NCBI GenBank assembly: GCA_944322345.1
Contig: CALUOO010000004.1
Location: 124,001-188,000, forward strand
Direction of reading: 5' to 3'
DNA from: an uncultured Bacteroides sp.
GTDB lineage: Bacteria > Bacteroidota > Bacteroidia > Bacteroidales > Bacteroidaceae
Length of the DNA stretch: 64,000 nt
Below, piece by piece: positions 35,347 through 45,198 of the stretch. Both the position numbers and the translations under genes were made by a program. The notes beneath the pieces were generated by a model, which saw nothing but the letters and a program-made list of their open reading frames with translations, was not told where the DNA came from and did not search any database. The stretch's first letter is position 1. Each line of letters opens with the position of its first letter.

Positions 35347-36286
35347 AGGAAAATATTGCACATGCCTGTACATGCTTTCTCTTTTGACTTTACTGGGTGC
35401 GTGTGCTTCACGCAAGACAACTTCTCATAAGATCCTGATTGTTCCAGAAGATGTGGAAGCAATAAAATTCTGGTATTTTTCGCCGGGTGGTGATTTCGGT
35501 TACGACGGAGGTGATATTGTCTTTACCCTTCACCGAAGAGATACCCTTATCACAGACCGGAGGGTCATTGAGCGGTACGCGACATTGTTGAACCAGTTGG
35601 ATTCGACTGCTCCAAATACGTATTATGGCTTGCAGGTAGCATCCGCCTTTAAATTCAAGGAAAAAGAAGGGAAGAAAAAGAAGAATCTCGGTATTTGCGT
35701 GGACTATGAACGGGGGATTATTACCATCGACGACAGTATGGTAATGAAAAGTAACCGAAGGAAACTGAAGCGTTTTGTATTCGATGTACTTTATGACCCA
35801 CTACCGCCTGATGCTTGGAATTTCCTTGATTATAGGGATTCTCCTGAAGAATCAAAGAGAATTTTTGGGGAAATAAAACGTGATGAAGAAGCCTTGGAAC
35901 GCCAGAAATTTCTCATTCGGAAAATCAAGAGAAAATCCGGTTATTGGATTGTCTATGCTGAAAGGAACGATTCCATCTTTAAGATTGTCAGTGAAGATAA
36001 GACTTTGGAAGGATATGATTTTAATCCGGCTGAATATGACAAGAAACTCAAACGAGGCATGAAAGAATTTTTGGAATTAGTCAAGATATTTCCAACAGAC
36101 TCACTGTCCAATTCTTCTTTTCCTACATCATCCGGAAGACAGGGTTTGCATATGCCTAACGGCGATGTGATACCTGTAGAAAAGAAATCACATAGCACGA
36201 TTTATCGGGCACTTGATTTGCGGGGATGTTATTATATTGGATTAAAGAATAATCGCTACTGGGAAATAGAAGCTCGAGATGATTAA
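35309..36286 (+). CDS. lipoprotein, candidate immunity protein for the peptidase tip
   Basis: 325 residues overlapping the toxin gene by 38 bases, the arrangement usual for toxin-immunity pairs. An N-terminal lipobox (LLTLLGAC, Cys about 32) would place it on a membrane, in reach of an imported or periplasmic toxin. No conserved domain is recognised; the sequence is rich in charged residues (KEKEGKKKKN) with a C-terminal strand-rich region (CYYIGLKNNRYWEIEARDD). A role as immunity protein is inferred from position only. Confidence 0.6.
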   Translation: MKKRLGQAKLWNKGKYCTCLYMLSLLTLLGACASRKTTSHKILIVPEDVEAIKFWYFSPGGDFGYDGGDIVFTLHRRDTLITDRRVIERYATLLNQLDSTAPNTYYGLQVASAFKFKEKEGKKKKNLGICVDYERGIITIDDSMVMKSNRRKLKRFVFDVLYDPLPPDAWNFLDYRDSPEESKRIFGEIKRDEEALERQKFLIRKIKRKSGYWIVYAERNDSIFKIVSEDKTLEGYDFNPAEYDKKLKRGMKEFLELVKIFPTDSLSNSSFPTSSGRQGLHMPNGDVIPVEKKSHSTIYRALDLRGCYYIGLKNNRYWEIEARDD

Positions 36287-36336
36287 TCAGAACCGAACCA
36301 TACTCCCAGAGTTTCATTCCCAATAACATCAAGAAA

Positions 36337-36567
36337 ATGAAGAAGCGAAGAAAGAAAAAATGGACAACCAAGAATACACACTTCAAGAGGATGAAGAAGA
36401 GGGAGGATGTTGAAAAAACAGACATTTACCTCAAAATAGCAACCATCCTTGTAATAGCAGCAGCTATTTTGAGTATTTTGGTAATAGCCTCAAACAACCA
36501 TGTGGTGGGCTACGACCACTTCATCGGAATCCCTTACGAATGGGTGCGTTCCTTGTACGACAGATAA
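36337..36567 (+). CDS. small membrane protein, copy 1 of a tandem pair
   Basis: 76 residues: a very basic N-terminus (MKKRRKKKWTTKNTHFKRMK), one membrane helix (about 32-52, LKIATILVIAAAILSILVIA) and a short outer tail (HVVGYDHFIGIPYEWV). Nearly identical to the next gene. No family is recognised. Lying after the Rhs/lipoprotein pair, it may be an accessory immunity gene. Confidence 0.6.
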   Translation: MKKRRKKKWTTKNTHFKRMKKREDVEKTDIYLKIATILVIAAAILSILVIASNNHVVGYDHFIGIPYEWVRSLYDR

Positions 36568-36598
36568 ACTTTCTATTATTCTATTAAATGGCTATGGT

Positions 36599-36829
36599 AT
36601 GAAAAGAAGAAAGAAAAAATGGACAACCAAGAATACGCATTTCAAGAGGATGAAGAAGAGGGAGGATGTTGTTAAGAAAGATAGTATTTATGTCAAAATA
36701 GTAGACATTCTTGTTATCATTGCAGCCATCATAAGTATCTTGGTAATAGCCTCAAACAACCATGTGGTGGGCTACGACCACTTCATCGGAATCCCTCACG
36801 AATGGTTGCGTTCCTTGTTTGACAGATAA
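36599..36829 (+). CDS. small membrane protein, copy 2 of a tandem pair
   Basis: 76 residues from the ATG at 36599; a longer in-frame extension to 36500 would overlap copy 1 in a different frame and is rejected. It shares the basic start, the single helix and the tail HVVGYDHFIGIPHEW with copy 1, with most changes in the membrane segment (ILVIIAAIISILVIA). The pair arose by a recent local duplication of about 260 bases. Confidence 0.6.
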   Translation: MKRRKKKWTTKNTHFKRMKKREDVVKKDSIYVKIVDILVIIAAIISILVIASNNHVVGYDHFIGIPHEWLRSLFDR

Positions 36830-36952
36830 GGTTGAATAGAGGTGTTCTTTGCTTCTTCAGGCATTTGGAAACATTCAATTTAGTTTAATTCTTTGGCATG
36901 CGGGTATCGGCCGGTGCGACAGTCCCAAAGACTGGCGTATCCGGATGTTCTG

Positions 36953-36970
36953 CACCCTGTTTTCAGGGTG
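36953..36970. promoter_or_regulatory. hairpin before the first Rhs gene
   Basis: CACCCTG / CAGGGTG around TTTT, 58 bases before the Rhs start. No T-tract follows. The rest of the gap 36830-37027 shows no clear promoter. Confidence 0.4.
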
Positions 36971-37027
36971 TCCTGCCCCCGCCATGTCTTTCAGTCAACA
37001 CATTATCTTATTAAAAACGAACAATTT

Positions 37028-40000
37028 ATGAAACGATATTTATTGAAACAATCAATCATTAAACAGCCGGCAATGTCTTCCTTGGCGAAAGCCTTGCTGG
37101 TGAGTTTCTGCATGTGTCTGCCGCTGGTCTCCATGCGCGGACAGCAACAGATCAGTCTGGACGTACCACGCATTGTGCCGGTGTCGCCGGAAGCGACGAT
37201 GATGGAGAAATTCCAGTCGTATCCGGTAGACCTCTGTACGGGCGTGCCTGATATTACGATTCCGCTGTATGAGATAGATTTAGGTGAACTGACTATCCCC
37301 GTGACACTGAGCTATCATGCCTCGGGACTGAAGCCGAAAGAGCGCAGCGGGCTTGCCGGAACGGGCTGGACGCTGAACCTGGAACCGTCCATCATGCGTG
37401 AGATCAAGGGTGTGCCGGATGACGATCAATATGGGTGGTTCAACCGGTATAATTCATGGAATACTGTTCCTACAGGTGTTTGGGAAAAATATGAATATTA
37501 TAATAAGAAAGTAGATAATATGTATGATACCCAACCGGACAAATTTGTCTATAAACTTCCAAGCGGTGGTGGAAGTGGGTATTTTCTTAATGATTACACT
37601 TCTTTATCTGCTATTCCATTAACCAACGACAATGTTCAGTATCATGGTATCAATATGGATATTACGGATGCTTCGGGAATATTGTATGAATTTCACGGTG
37701 CAAATGAAAAAACAGGTAATTACATAACCCGTTGGATGTGTACTGCCATTTTTTCACCCCGTCATTCTATTCCTTTGGCCACATTTAATTATACAAACCG
37801 GATAAATTCCATGAATCCTGGCAGTTATTACAATCTAGACAGTAAACTTGTCATTAATCAAAGAAATGGATCTGATCCTAAAACTGTATTGACTAAGCAA
37901 ATTACCAATACGAATCAACATTATTCAGTAGAGGCATCTATAGAAATGGGAGACGAACAGCCCTATGATGCTGTGTTAACTTCCATTCCTGAATCGGCTG
38001 CTGGAGTTCATTATCCATTGAATGAACGTTATGTAAGCGGAACAATGAATGAGTGTCAGCTTGAAAGTGTTGATTTTTTTAGTAATACCTTGAATATTGA
38101 ATATGGTTCAACTGGTAATTCTCCTAATAATACACCAGTGTATAAGCGCATTTCAGTAACCGATTGTTATGGAAATACGATACGTAATATTGATTTCTTT
38201 ATTACACCTTATAATAATGCAACATCTTTAGCCAAGTTGGATTCTATACGGATTACAGCTCCGGGAACAGATCCGCGTGTATATTCTTTTCAATATATAA
38301 CTCCTCAGAAAGTACCTTCTGTTTACACTACTGCTGTCGATCACTGGGGATATTGTAACGGTGCCAATGATGAGGATGACAACCAATTGACAATACCAGG
38401 TTTTCATGAGACCGTCAACATTTATTTAGGAAATGGTTTTTATGGAGATGTCCGGTTAGTACATGAAGGAGTGAACCGTGAACCTGACCATAATTGGACA
38501 CAAGTCGGTGTTTTATCTCATATAACCAATCCGCAAGGAATTGAGACCAATTTCAGTTATGAAGGAAACTATGGGGCATTCCGCAACCACAGCGATCTTT
38601 CAACAAAAGAAGATTATCTTCATCCTGTAGGGGGACTGCGCATCAAAAGTATTTCAGTATGTGATCCATATACAAATAAATGCCAAACAACCAGTTATCT
38701 ATATGGATTAACTAAACTTTACGAGCCAGGTTATAATCCCATTTGGGGTGGAGGGGCAATCAAGCACATTGTCTCCATGCGCGATTACCGGACATCATCC
38801 AGACGTTATGCAGAGAGTAACGACGGACATTCAAACTGGTTTGAAGACCTGATCACTTACAGTTCGATGCCATATACCAACATCACATTTAACAATGGCA
38901 GTGCTGTAATCTATAATATAGTCAGAGAGACCGTACGTGCCGATGAGGCTTACAATCTATGTACTGATTATTACTACGAGGTAACTCCTCACGCCTTTGA
39001 GAATGTGTTGACATGGCATGAAGGTGCTTCTTCTACAGCTGTATCCGATTTTCTAAACAGCCGTCCGGAAAGTATTTTAAGGAAACTTTTTCTGCCTTTT
39101 CCTTCACATCCTCAAGCGCTTTCGGATGATTATGTATGTCATCACCTGTCGACTAACCAGCATAATGGGCATTTAGTGGAAAAAGTAGAATATGAAGGAG
39201 GAAGTCCCGTACGGCATACGGAATATGTTTATAACGAAATCCGTTCGGGGATTCTTACAGAAATAGACATACCTGTACGTCTGCTTTCTGTTCCTTCTGA
39301 TGCCTACCTTAGGAATTCTGGTATTCTATCGGGTAGTCGTTTCTTCATTATCGGTAATTATTACATTCCTAATAAAGAAACTGATGATGTTCAAACCACT
39401 TTTTATCTGGATAATACGACTTATTATGCTCTTTCAACGGAGAAGATTACCGAATATTGTTTCTTGAACGGAAAAACAGATTCTATTACACAGGTAAAAA
39501 AGTATAGTTATGATATTGATGCTTTAAATCCGGGTATATCCCTATCTCCTTGCAGTGTGGAAACTCTAAGTAGTGATGGTAGTTTTATTTTGGACGAATA
39601 TGAATATTTGGAAGATTTCCCCAATCTGTTGACGTTACACCGGCATACAGAGAACGGACATTGGTCAGAACGGACTATCAACTACCGTGAAAACACATGT
39701 TTTCCTTTATCGATACGTAGTAGAACAGACCGTTCTTCCAACTATCGGGACGAACTGGTATATACTTTATATGATTCCTACAACAATGTGGTAGAACTTC
39801 GCGGGAAAAATCAGACCCCTATCACTTTCCTGTGGGGATATGGCAGCCGCTATCCGATAGCTTGTATAGAAAATGCTACCCGCGATCAGGTAATAAAAGG
39901 GATGGGATATTCTTCCAGTGACATACCGGACTCATGGGCTGCAATAGAGGAGCCAGATGAATCGGTCTTCCAAAAAATTAATTCTCTTCGTGATGTTTTG

Positions 40001-40189
40001 CCTTCGGCAAAAGTTACTGTATACCGGTATTCTCCAATGCATGGTGTTACAGCTGTAACTGATCCGAATGGTATCACTACCGGTTATGATTACGATGTTT
40101 ACGGGCGGCTTATCGGGAGTTTTTACCACACCTCGGATTTTTCAAAGAAAATTCTTTCTCGTCATATTTACCGCTTTTATGGTAAATAG
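37028..40189 (+). CDS. Rhs/YD-repeat protein, N-terminal half
   Basis: 1053 residues from the ATG at 37028, which starts a signal-like sequence (ALLVSFCMCLPLVSMRGQ). The opening TVTLSYHASGLK-like stretch with GLAGTGWTLN is the SpvB/TcdB-like beginning shared by Bacteroidetes Rhs proteins. YD-type repeats increase toward the end (YRENTCFPLS, DPNGITTGYDYDVYGRLIGS), where the protein stops before the conserved Rhs core. The next gene, 53 bases on, supplies the second half. Base composition is AT-richer than in the core cassettes. It is likely to form the front of a toxin-encapsulating shell in two polypeptides. Confidence 0.8.
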   Translation: MKRYLLKQSIIKQPAMSSLAKALLVSFCMCLPLVSMRGQQQISLDVPRIVPVSPEATMMEKFQSYPVDLCTGVPDITIPLYEIDLGELTIPVTLSYHASGLKPKERSGLAGTGWTLNLEPSIMREIKGVPDDDQYGWFNRYNSWNTVPTGVWEKYEYYNKKVDNMYDTQPDKFVYKLPSGGGSGYFLNDYTSLSAIPLTNDNVQYHGINMDITDASGILYEFHGANEKTGNYITRWMCTAIFSPRHSIPLATFNYTNRINSMNPGSYYNLDSKLVINQRNGSDPKTVLTKQITNTNQHYSVEASIEMGDEQPYDAVLTSIPESAAGVHYPLNERYVSGTMNECQLESVDFFSNTLNIEYGSTGNSPNNTPVYKRISVTDCYGNTIRNIDFFITPYNNATSLAKLDSIRITAPGTDPRVYSFQYITPQKVPSVYTTAVDHWGYCNGANDEDDNQLTIPGFHETVNIYLGNGFYGDVRLVHEGVNREPDHNWTQVGVLSHITNPQGIETNFSYEGNYGAFRNHSDLSTKEDYLHPVGGLRIKSISVCDPYTNKCQTTSYLYGLTKLYEPGYNPIWGGGAIKHIVSMRDYRTSSRRYAESNDGHSNWFEDLITYSSMPYTNITFNNGSAVIYNIVRETVRADEAYNLCTDYYYEVTPHAFENVLTWHEGASSTAVSDFLNSRPESILRKLFLPFPSHPQALSDDYVCHHLSTNQHNGHLVEKVEYEGGSPVRHTEYVYNEIRSGILTEIDIPVRLLSVPSDAYLRNSGILSGSRFFIIGNYYIPNKETDDVQTTFYLDNTTYYALSTEKITEYCFLNGKTDSITQVKKYSYDIDALNPGISLSPCSVETLSSDGSFILDEYEYLEDFPNLLTLHRHTENGHWSERTINYRENTCFPLSIRSRTDRSSNYRDELVYTLYDSYNNVVELRGKNQTPITFLWGYGSRYPIACIENATRDQVIKGMGYSSSDIPDSWAAIEEPDESVFQKINSLRDVLPSAKVTVYRYSPMHGVTAVTDPNGITTGYDYDVYGRLIGSFYHTSDFSKKILSRHIYRFYGK

Positions 40190-40242
40190 ATTCTTGAAAT
40201 TGAATATTAAAAACTGATTTCATATAAAAACTGCAACTTATT

Positions 40243-43200
40243 ATGAAGAAATATATTTTCCTATTAGCTTTTATATTATTTTCAATAACCGCATCGGGCC
40301 AACTATGTAACTATGAATACCGACTGACAAGTGCTATTCCTATAGGTATTTATAAATCTCCTTTTTCTTATACAGATACCTGTTATACAGGTGATTATCC
40401 GGATAGTTTTCAGGGAGAGTATATGCTTCCTCCATTGTCTGGCAGTCGCGATGTTTTCTACAAACTTACTTTAACCCGTTCGTTGGATATAAAAGTCCTT
40501 CTTTCCTGGAAGCAAAGCCCTTTACTTCTTGTGCATTTACTGGACTCCTCTGGCAAACTGATTCAAGGAAGTGTATCTGGAGCAACATTTTCTCTTTTAC
40601 CCGGAAATTACTATTTCGTAATTGAAGCCGAACCATCTTTTATTTCCGATGTGATACTTCCTGTTGATACAATTAAGGTCAATATAGAAGGTACAACACG
40701 TACAGAAGGTGAGGATTTTTTTCATCCTTTTGAACTGGGAACATATACATCCGACTTTCAACTGACTCCAACCGTATATCCGATGGATGAATACAGGATG
40801 GATTATTATCGTACAGGAGTCTCGCAATATGATGAGTATCTGCATGATGCCGTTTTCCGCATAAAGTTTGATTGTCCTATGAAAGTGAGTATGGACAATT
40901 CCGGTACTGTATATGTACCCAATAAAAATCACTATGAATCTAAACTTTTGAATGCTTATGGTGATACTCTGATTGTTCGTCGGGATGGTTATTCAAACAA
41001 TCGTATTGTCTCAATTCCTGCAGGTGTCTACTACCTATATGTATGGGCAAACATCAAAAGTTTTGCCTCTTCCAATAAAATCATTGTAAATTTAAACGGA
41101 ACTGTAGATAAGAACGGAAGTGAGTCTGGGGAAATTGGTATACCAGATACAATTCCCGGATATCCTCACATGATTAATCTGATTCCTCGACAAGAGACCT
41201 CAGATTTTTCCAATCCCAATAAGATTGAATATTTTCAGGAAATATTATATTATGACCATTTTGGAAAGTTGGAGGAACGAATACAATCTGGATTTACACC
41301 TTCAAGAAAAGACCTTCTTACTCTCACAGAATACGACGGATTTGGACGTCAAACTTATCAATGGCTTCCCATTCCTGTAGACAGTGTATCATGTTGCTAT
41401 GTTCATCCTGCCTACTTAAAACGTGCAGCCAGACTTTCTCCCATCTATAAGTTTGACCCATATCCATATTCACGTTTCCAATATGAACAGTCATCAATTG
41501 GGAGAAAACTTACAGAAAACCAACCAGGTGTTGATTGGCATTCTTTAGGACACCTAAATCGTAAAGAATACTTAACTAATACAAACTATGCAGGTAATGA
41601 CTATATGGTTTATTTATATCGTTGTAAAACAGACTCTTTGATTTGTGAAAAAAGATATTCCAACAATAGTCTTTATGTAATCCGCACCACGGACGAGGAC
41701 GGCAACATCAGCTACGAGTTCAAGGACAAGGCAAACGGGAAGGTTCTTCTTAGCCGGCAGATGAACGGGGAAGAGGCACACGACACCTATTACGTTTACG
41801 ACGGCAACGGCAACCTGTGCTTTGTGCTCCCTCCAATGGCGGCGGACGCACTGGCAGCCGCAGGCACGTACACCGTGAGCAACGACGCCCTGCAGAAGTA
41901 TGCCTACCTCTACCGCTACGACGGCTACAACCGTTGCATCTACAAGAAGCTGCCGGGAGCCGATCCTGTCTATACGGTGTACGACGCAGCCGACCGCCCG
42001 GTATTCACACAGGACGGACAGCAACGGGAACGGGGAGAATGGACGTTCAATATATCCGATAGCTTCAACCGCGTCGTGCTGACGGGCACTTGCCATAATG
42101 TGCTGGACTATACCCAAAATCCGTTGGATACATTGGTTGTGAAAGCCACCTGGGCAAACACGACGAATGCGCTGAAGGGCTACACGGTCACAGGCGTAAC
42201 ACTGACTACCCCCACGGTGCAACAGGCAAACTATTACGACAGCTACGAGTTCTTGGGTTTGAACGGCATCCCGAACAACAGCACCACCGCATACGCTGCC
42301 GCCGAAGGCTACGGCGAACGGTTCAACGGCGGCTGCCGTGGACAGCAAACCGGTATGTGGCAAGCCAACCTGAACGGAGGGCAAGCTCTGTATAGCGTAA
42401 ACTATTATGACGACCGCTACCGGATGGTCCAACAGAAAGGCATCAACGGCAACGGCGAACAGACCGCCACCTATACGCACTTCAGCTTCACCGGTCAACC
42501 GCTGAAGATAAAGAGGGTGCAGGGAGCGAATACGGAAGTGCTTGACTATACCTACGACCATGCCGACCGTCTGCTGACAACCGTTTACCGACTTAACAAC
42601 GACCCGGCAGTCACACTGGCAGACAATGTCTACGACGAAATCGGCCGCCTGATTACCGACCGCAGGAACGGCAACGCCAACCTGAAAACAGACTATGCCT
42701 ATAACCTGCGTTCGTGGGTGAAAAGCATCACCAGCCCGCTGTTTACCCAGACGCTGTATTATCAGGAGAATATTGCCGGGAATACCCCGTGCTATAACGG
42801 CAATATCAGCCGCATGCAGTGGAGGACAAGCAAGGATGCCCAAGAAAGGGGCTACCGGTTTACGTACGACAACCTGAGCCGGATGAAGAATGCCGTCTAC
42901 GGGGAAGGAAGCACACTGGCAGCCAACGTGGAACGCTTCAACGAACAGGTGACCGCTTACGACAAGATGGGAAATATCCTCGGCTTGTTGCGTTATGGGC
43001 AAATATCAGCAACAAGTTACGGCCTGATAGACAACCTGAACCTGACGTATAACGGCAACCAGTTGCAAGCCGTATCGGACAACGCCACCAACAGCGTCTA
43101 CGGCAATGGAATGGAGTTCAAGGACGGGGCAACCGCCACAACGGAGTATGAATACGACAAAAACGGCAACCTGACCAAAGATTTAAACAAGAATATTAGC

Positions 43201-44391
43201 AGAATAGAATACAATTGTTTAAATTTACCGAGTCGCGTAACGTTTGCGAATGGTGACAGCATCCGGTACGAGTATGCAGCCGACGGAACGAAGCTCCGCA
43301 CGGTATATACCATAGGCGGTACAACCACCACAACAGACTACTGCGGTAATGCGGTCTATGAGAACGGCGTGTTGAAGATGCTGCTGAACGATGCGGGTTA
43401 TGTCAGCTTCCCGGACAAGAAATTCCACTTCTACATTAAAGACCATCAGGGCAACGTAAGAGTTGTTGCAGATGCCGAAGGGAATGTAGAAGAGGTGAAC
43501 GATTACTATCCGTTTGGCGGACTGATGTCGAATGCAACGGGAAATGAGTTCCAGAAGTACAAGTACAACGGCAAGGAATTGGACAGAAAAGCCGGATTGA
43601 ATCTGTATGATTATGGGGCGAGGTTTTATGATCCGGCGATAGGAAGATGGCATGTGGTGGATCCGATGAGTGAGGTTAAACATGCAATAGGAACGTATGC
43701 ATATTGTTTGAATAATCCAATGAATCTGATTGATCCAACCGGTTGCTTAGAGTCTACCCATACGGATTCGCTTGGGAATGTAGTTAAAGTTTACAATGAT
43801 GGAGATATGGGGGTATACAGGCATAATACCGATAAAGAAGGAACGGAACGTGAATTGGCTGAACTATATTCAGAAAACAATACTTCTGCTGATGGAGAAT
43901 ATATGGGAAAAACAAGATATTGGAATGAGTTTCTTACAGATGGAGGTAAGATATATCCTGGTACACGTATTTTGTTTGGCACCAGTTGGGATCGGTGGAT
44001 TGAAGCGTTGAATGCAGAAGCAGCGCAAGCAGGCCTTTCCGTTACTGCTTTTCGTTCTCTTCCCGGTAAGGCGTATGATATAAAGACTTCTCCTATACTT
44101 TCTCCTGATGGTCCATATACAGGGCGCTTGTTAGGTGGAGAATATGTTTCGGCTCGTTCAGCAGGCAATTTCTTAGCAGGAATGAATGGAGCAACAGGAA
44201 CGATAGGTGGACAATATATATCTTTAGAACTTTACATGAGAATGGCTGGCGCTTTGCATTCCATGCAGAATGGTACAAATCCATTTGTCTCTCCCTATTA
44301 TGGAGAAATAGAAAGTGCAGGACGCTGGATTGTGTCTGGATTTAATTATGGTGTATATAAAGTTGTTTCTAAAAACTGGATAGCTCAATAA
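40243..44391 (+). CDS. Rhs/YD-repeat protein, C-terminal half with toxin tip 1
   Basis: 1382 residues with a signal peptide (MKKYIFLLAFILFSITASGQ). About 480 residues of unique sequence lead to the repeat core, which starts at RTTDEDGNISYEFK and ends with DYGARFYDPAIGRWHVVDPM. After the core the tip (about 225 residues) starts CLNNPMNLIDPTG and contains YDIKTSPILSPDGPYTG and SARSAGNFLAGMNGATGTIGG, a layout like the polymorphic toxin type 44 group but not certain. GC content is high in the core and low before and after it, a mosaic typical of cassette exchange. Confidence 0.85.
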   Translation: MKKYIFLLAFILFSITASGQLCNYEYRLTSAIPIGIYKSPFSYTDTCYTGDYPDSFQGEYMLPPLSGSRDVFYKLTLTRSLDIKVLLSWKQSPLLLVHLLDSSGKLIQGSVSGATFSLLPGNYYFVIEAEPSFISDVILPVDTIKVNIEGTTRTEGEDFFHPFELGTYTSDFQLTPTVYPMDEYRMDYYRTGVSQYDEYLHDAVFRIKFDCPMKVSMDNSGTVYVPNKNHYESKLLNAYGDTLIVRRDGYSNNRIVSIPAGVYYLYVWANIKSFASSNKIIVNLNGTVDKNGSESGEIGIPDTIPGYPHMINLIPRQETSDFSNPNKIEYFQEILYYDHFGKLEERIQSGFTPSRKDLLTLTEYDGFGRQTYQWLPIPVDSVSCCYVHPAYLKRAARLSPIYKFDPYPYSRFQYEQSSIGRKLTENQPGVDWHSLGHLNRKEYLTNTNYAGNDYMVYLYRCKTDSLICEKRYSNNSLYVIRTTDEDGNISYEFKDKANGKVLLSRQMNGEEAHDTYYVYDGNGNLCFVLPPMAADALAAAGTYTVSNDALQKYAYLYRYDGYNRCIYKKLPGADPVYTVYDAADRPVFTQDGQQRERGEWTFNISDSFNRVVLTGTCHNVLDYTQNPLDTLVVKATWANTTNALKGYTVTGVTLTTPTVQQANYYDSYEFLGLNGIPNNSTTAYAAAEGYGERFNGGCRGQQTGMWQANLNGGQALYSVNYYDDRYRMVQQKGINGNGEQTATYTHFSFTGQPLKIKRVQGANTEVLDYTYDHADRLLTTVYRLNNDPAVTLADNVYDEIGRLITDRRNGNANLKTDYAYNLRSWVKSITSPLFTQTLYYQENIAGNTPCYNGNISRMQWRTSKDAQERGYRFTYDNLSRMKNAVYGEGSTLAANVERFNEQVTAYDKMGNILGLLRYGQISATSYGLIDNLNLTYNGNQLQAVSDNATNSVYGNGMEFKDGATATTEYEYDKNGNLTKDLNKNISRIEYNCLNLPSRVTFANGDSIRYEYAADGTKLRTVYTIGGTTTTTDYCGNAVYENGVLKMLLNDAGYVSFPDKKFHFYIKDHQGNVRVVADAEGNVEEVNDYYPFGGLMSNATGNEFQKYKYNGKELDRKAGLNLYDYGARFYDPAIGRWHVVDPMSEVKHAIGTYAYCLNNPMNLIDPTGCLESTHTDSLGNVVKVYNDGDMGVYRHNTDKEGTERELAELYSENNTSADGEYMGKTRYWNEFLTDGGKIYPGTRILFGTSWDRWIEALNAEAAQAGLSVTAFRSLPGKAYDIKTSPILSPDGPYTGRLLGGEYVSARSAGNFLAGMNGATGTIGGQYISLELYMRMAGALHSMQNGTNPFVSPYYGEIESAGRWIVSGFNYGVYKVVSKNWIAQ
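41687..43667 (+). repeat. Rhs core, copy 1
   Basis: Almost base-for-base the same as 45318-47298 (constant offset 3631, no gaps in the parts compared) and, from 42391 on, as 49392-50640. Differences are scattered single bases. Such a core is the likely site of recombination between cassettes. Confidence 0.9.
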
Positions 44392-44403
44392 TTGTAATTT
44401 AAC

Positions 44404-44432
44404 AAGTAAGAGGGATTTTCCCTCTTACTTTT
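44404..44432 (+). terminator. terminator after toxin tip 1
   Basis: AAGTAAGAGGG / CCCTCTTACTT, an 11-bp perfect stem with a five-base loop, then TTA. It stands between the Rhs gene and the candidate immunity gene at 44445. Confidence 0.75.
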
Positions 44433-44444
44433 ATCATATAGTCG

Positions 44445-44948
44445 ATGAGTATGTTTATGAAGAGAGCGATTTCAATATTAAAACTCAAGCTTTGGTTAAG
44501 ACGTTCGTTAGTACGTTTTACATGGATATTTGTAAAATGGTTTACGCTTTATTATTGCCTGCTTTTCTGTTGGAATATAGTTTTTTGGAAAAATCATAGG
44601 TCACATAAGATTTATATTCCTGAAACTAATGAGAATTTATATTTAGTATACAGGGAAAACCGTTATGATATTGATATCGATATAAAATTGTCAACGTGTA
44701 ATTGGCTTATCTATCATCTACCCAAACATGAATATAATCTTATTGCAGACCCTGTTTATTATAAGGTCTCAAATGATTCTTTATTTTTAATCGTTAATGA
44801 CACTATTCCCAAACCGAAGAATTTCAGAGCTAAAACTAAGATTATTCAAATTACAAGAAGAGCTTTTTTTCGGACATCTGGTTATTCTATATGGACGGAG
44901 AAAGAACATGATATATTGGAATCACAAGGATATCAAAAATTCCCTTAG
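44445..44948 (+). CDS. membrane-anchored protein, candidate immunity
   Basis: 167 residues. One strong membrane segment (about 24-45, FTWIFVKWFTLYYCLLFCWN) after a basic start, then a soluble domain with many beta-strand-like runs (IYIPETNENLYLVYREN). Position after the Rhs gene suggests an immunity role, although a terminator hairpin separates the two, so it would need its own promoter. A broken second copy of its first part follows at 44989. No known family is recognised. Confidence 0.6.
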   Translation: MSMFMKRAISILKLKLWLRRSLVRFTWIFVKWFTLYYCLLFCWNIVFWKNHRSHKIYIPETNENLYLVYRENRYDIDIDIKLSTCNWLIYHLPKHEYNLIADPVYYKVSNDSLFLIVNDTIPKPKNFRAKTKIIQITRRAFFRTSGYSIWTEKEHDILESQGYQKFP

Positions 44949-44988
44949 AGAATACGCCTCTTGCCTTGCGTAAAAGATTATAAAGAAA

Positions 44989-45198
44989 TTGATTTTCAGA
45001 CCAAGATTTAAAATCCGGTTAAAGCATATATTAGTACGTTTTACATGGATATTCATAGTATTGTTTACGCTTTATCATTGCCTGATTTTAAGTGATGTGC
45101 TTGGAGGACAAGCAGGAGGATTATTAGGAAATAGAGTAAAGTCAGGTTTTCAGAACTCAGAAAAAGGGAAGCTCCTGGCGTTCCCACAGTGTCCGTAG
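44989..45198 (+). pseudogene. fragment of a second copy of the 44445 gene
   Basis: The first 35 codons resemble residues 12-47 of the gene at 44445; the stretch coding VRFTWIF is identical over more than 20 bases. After SDVLGGQAGG the similarity ends and the sequence crosses into the start of an Rhs cassette near 45167. There is no ATG; the frame could only start at TTG. A relic of duplication and recombination. Confidence 0.6.
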
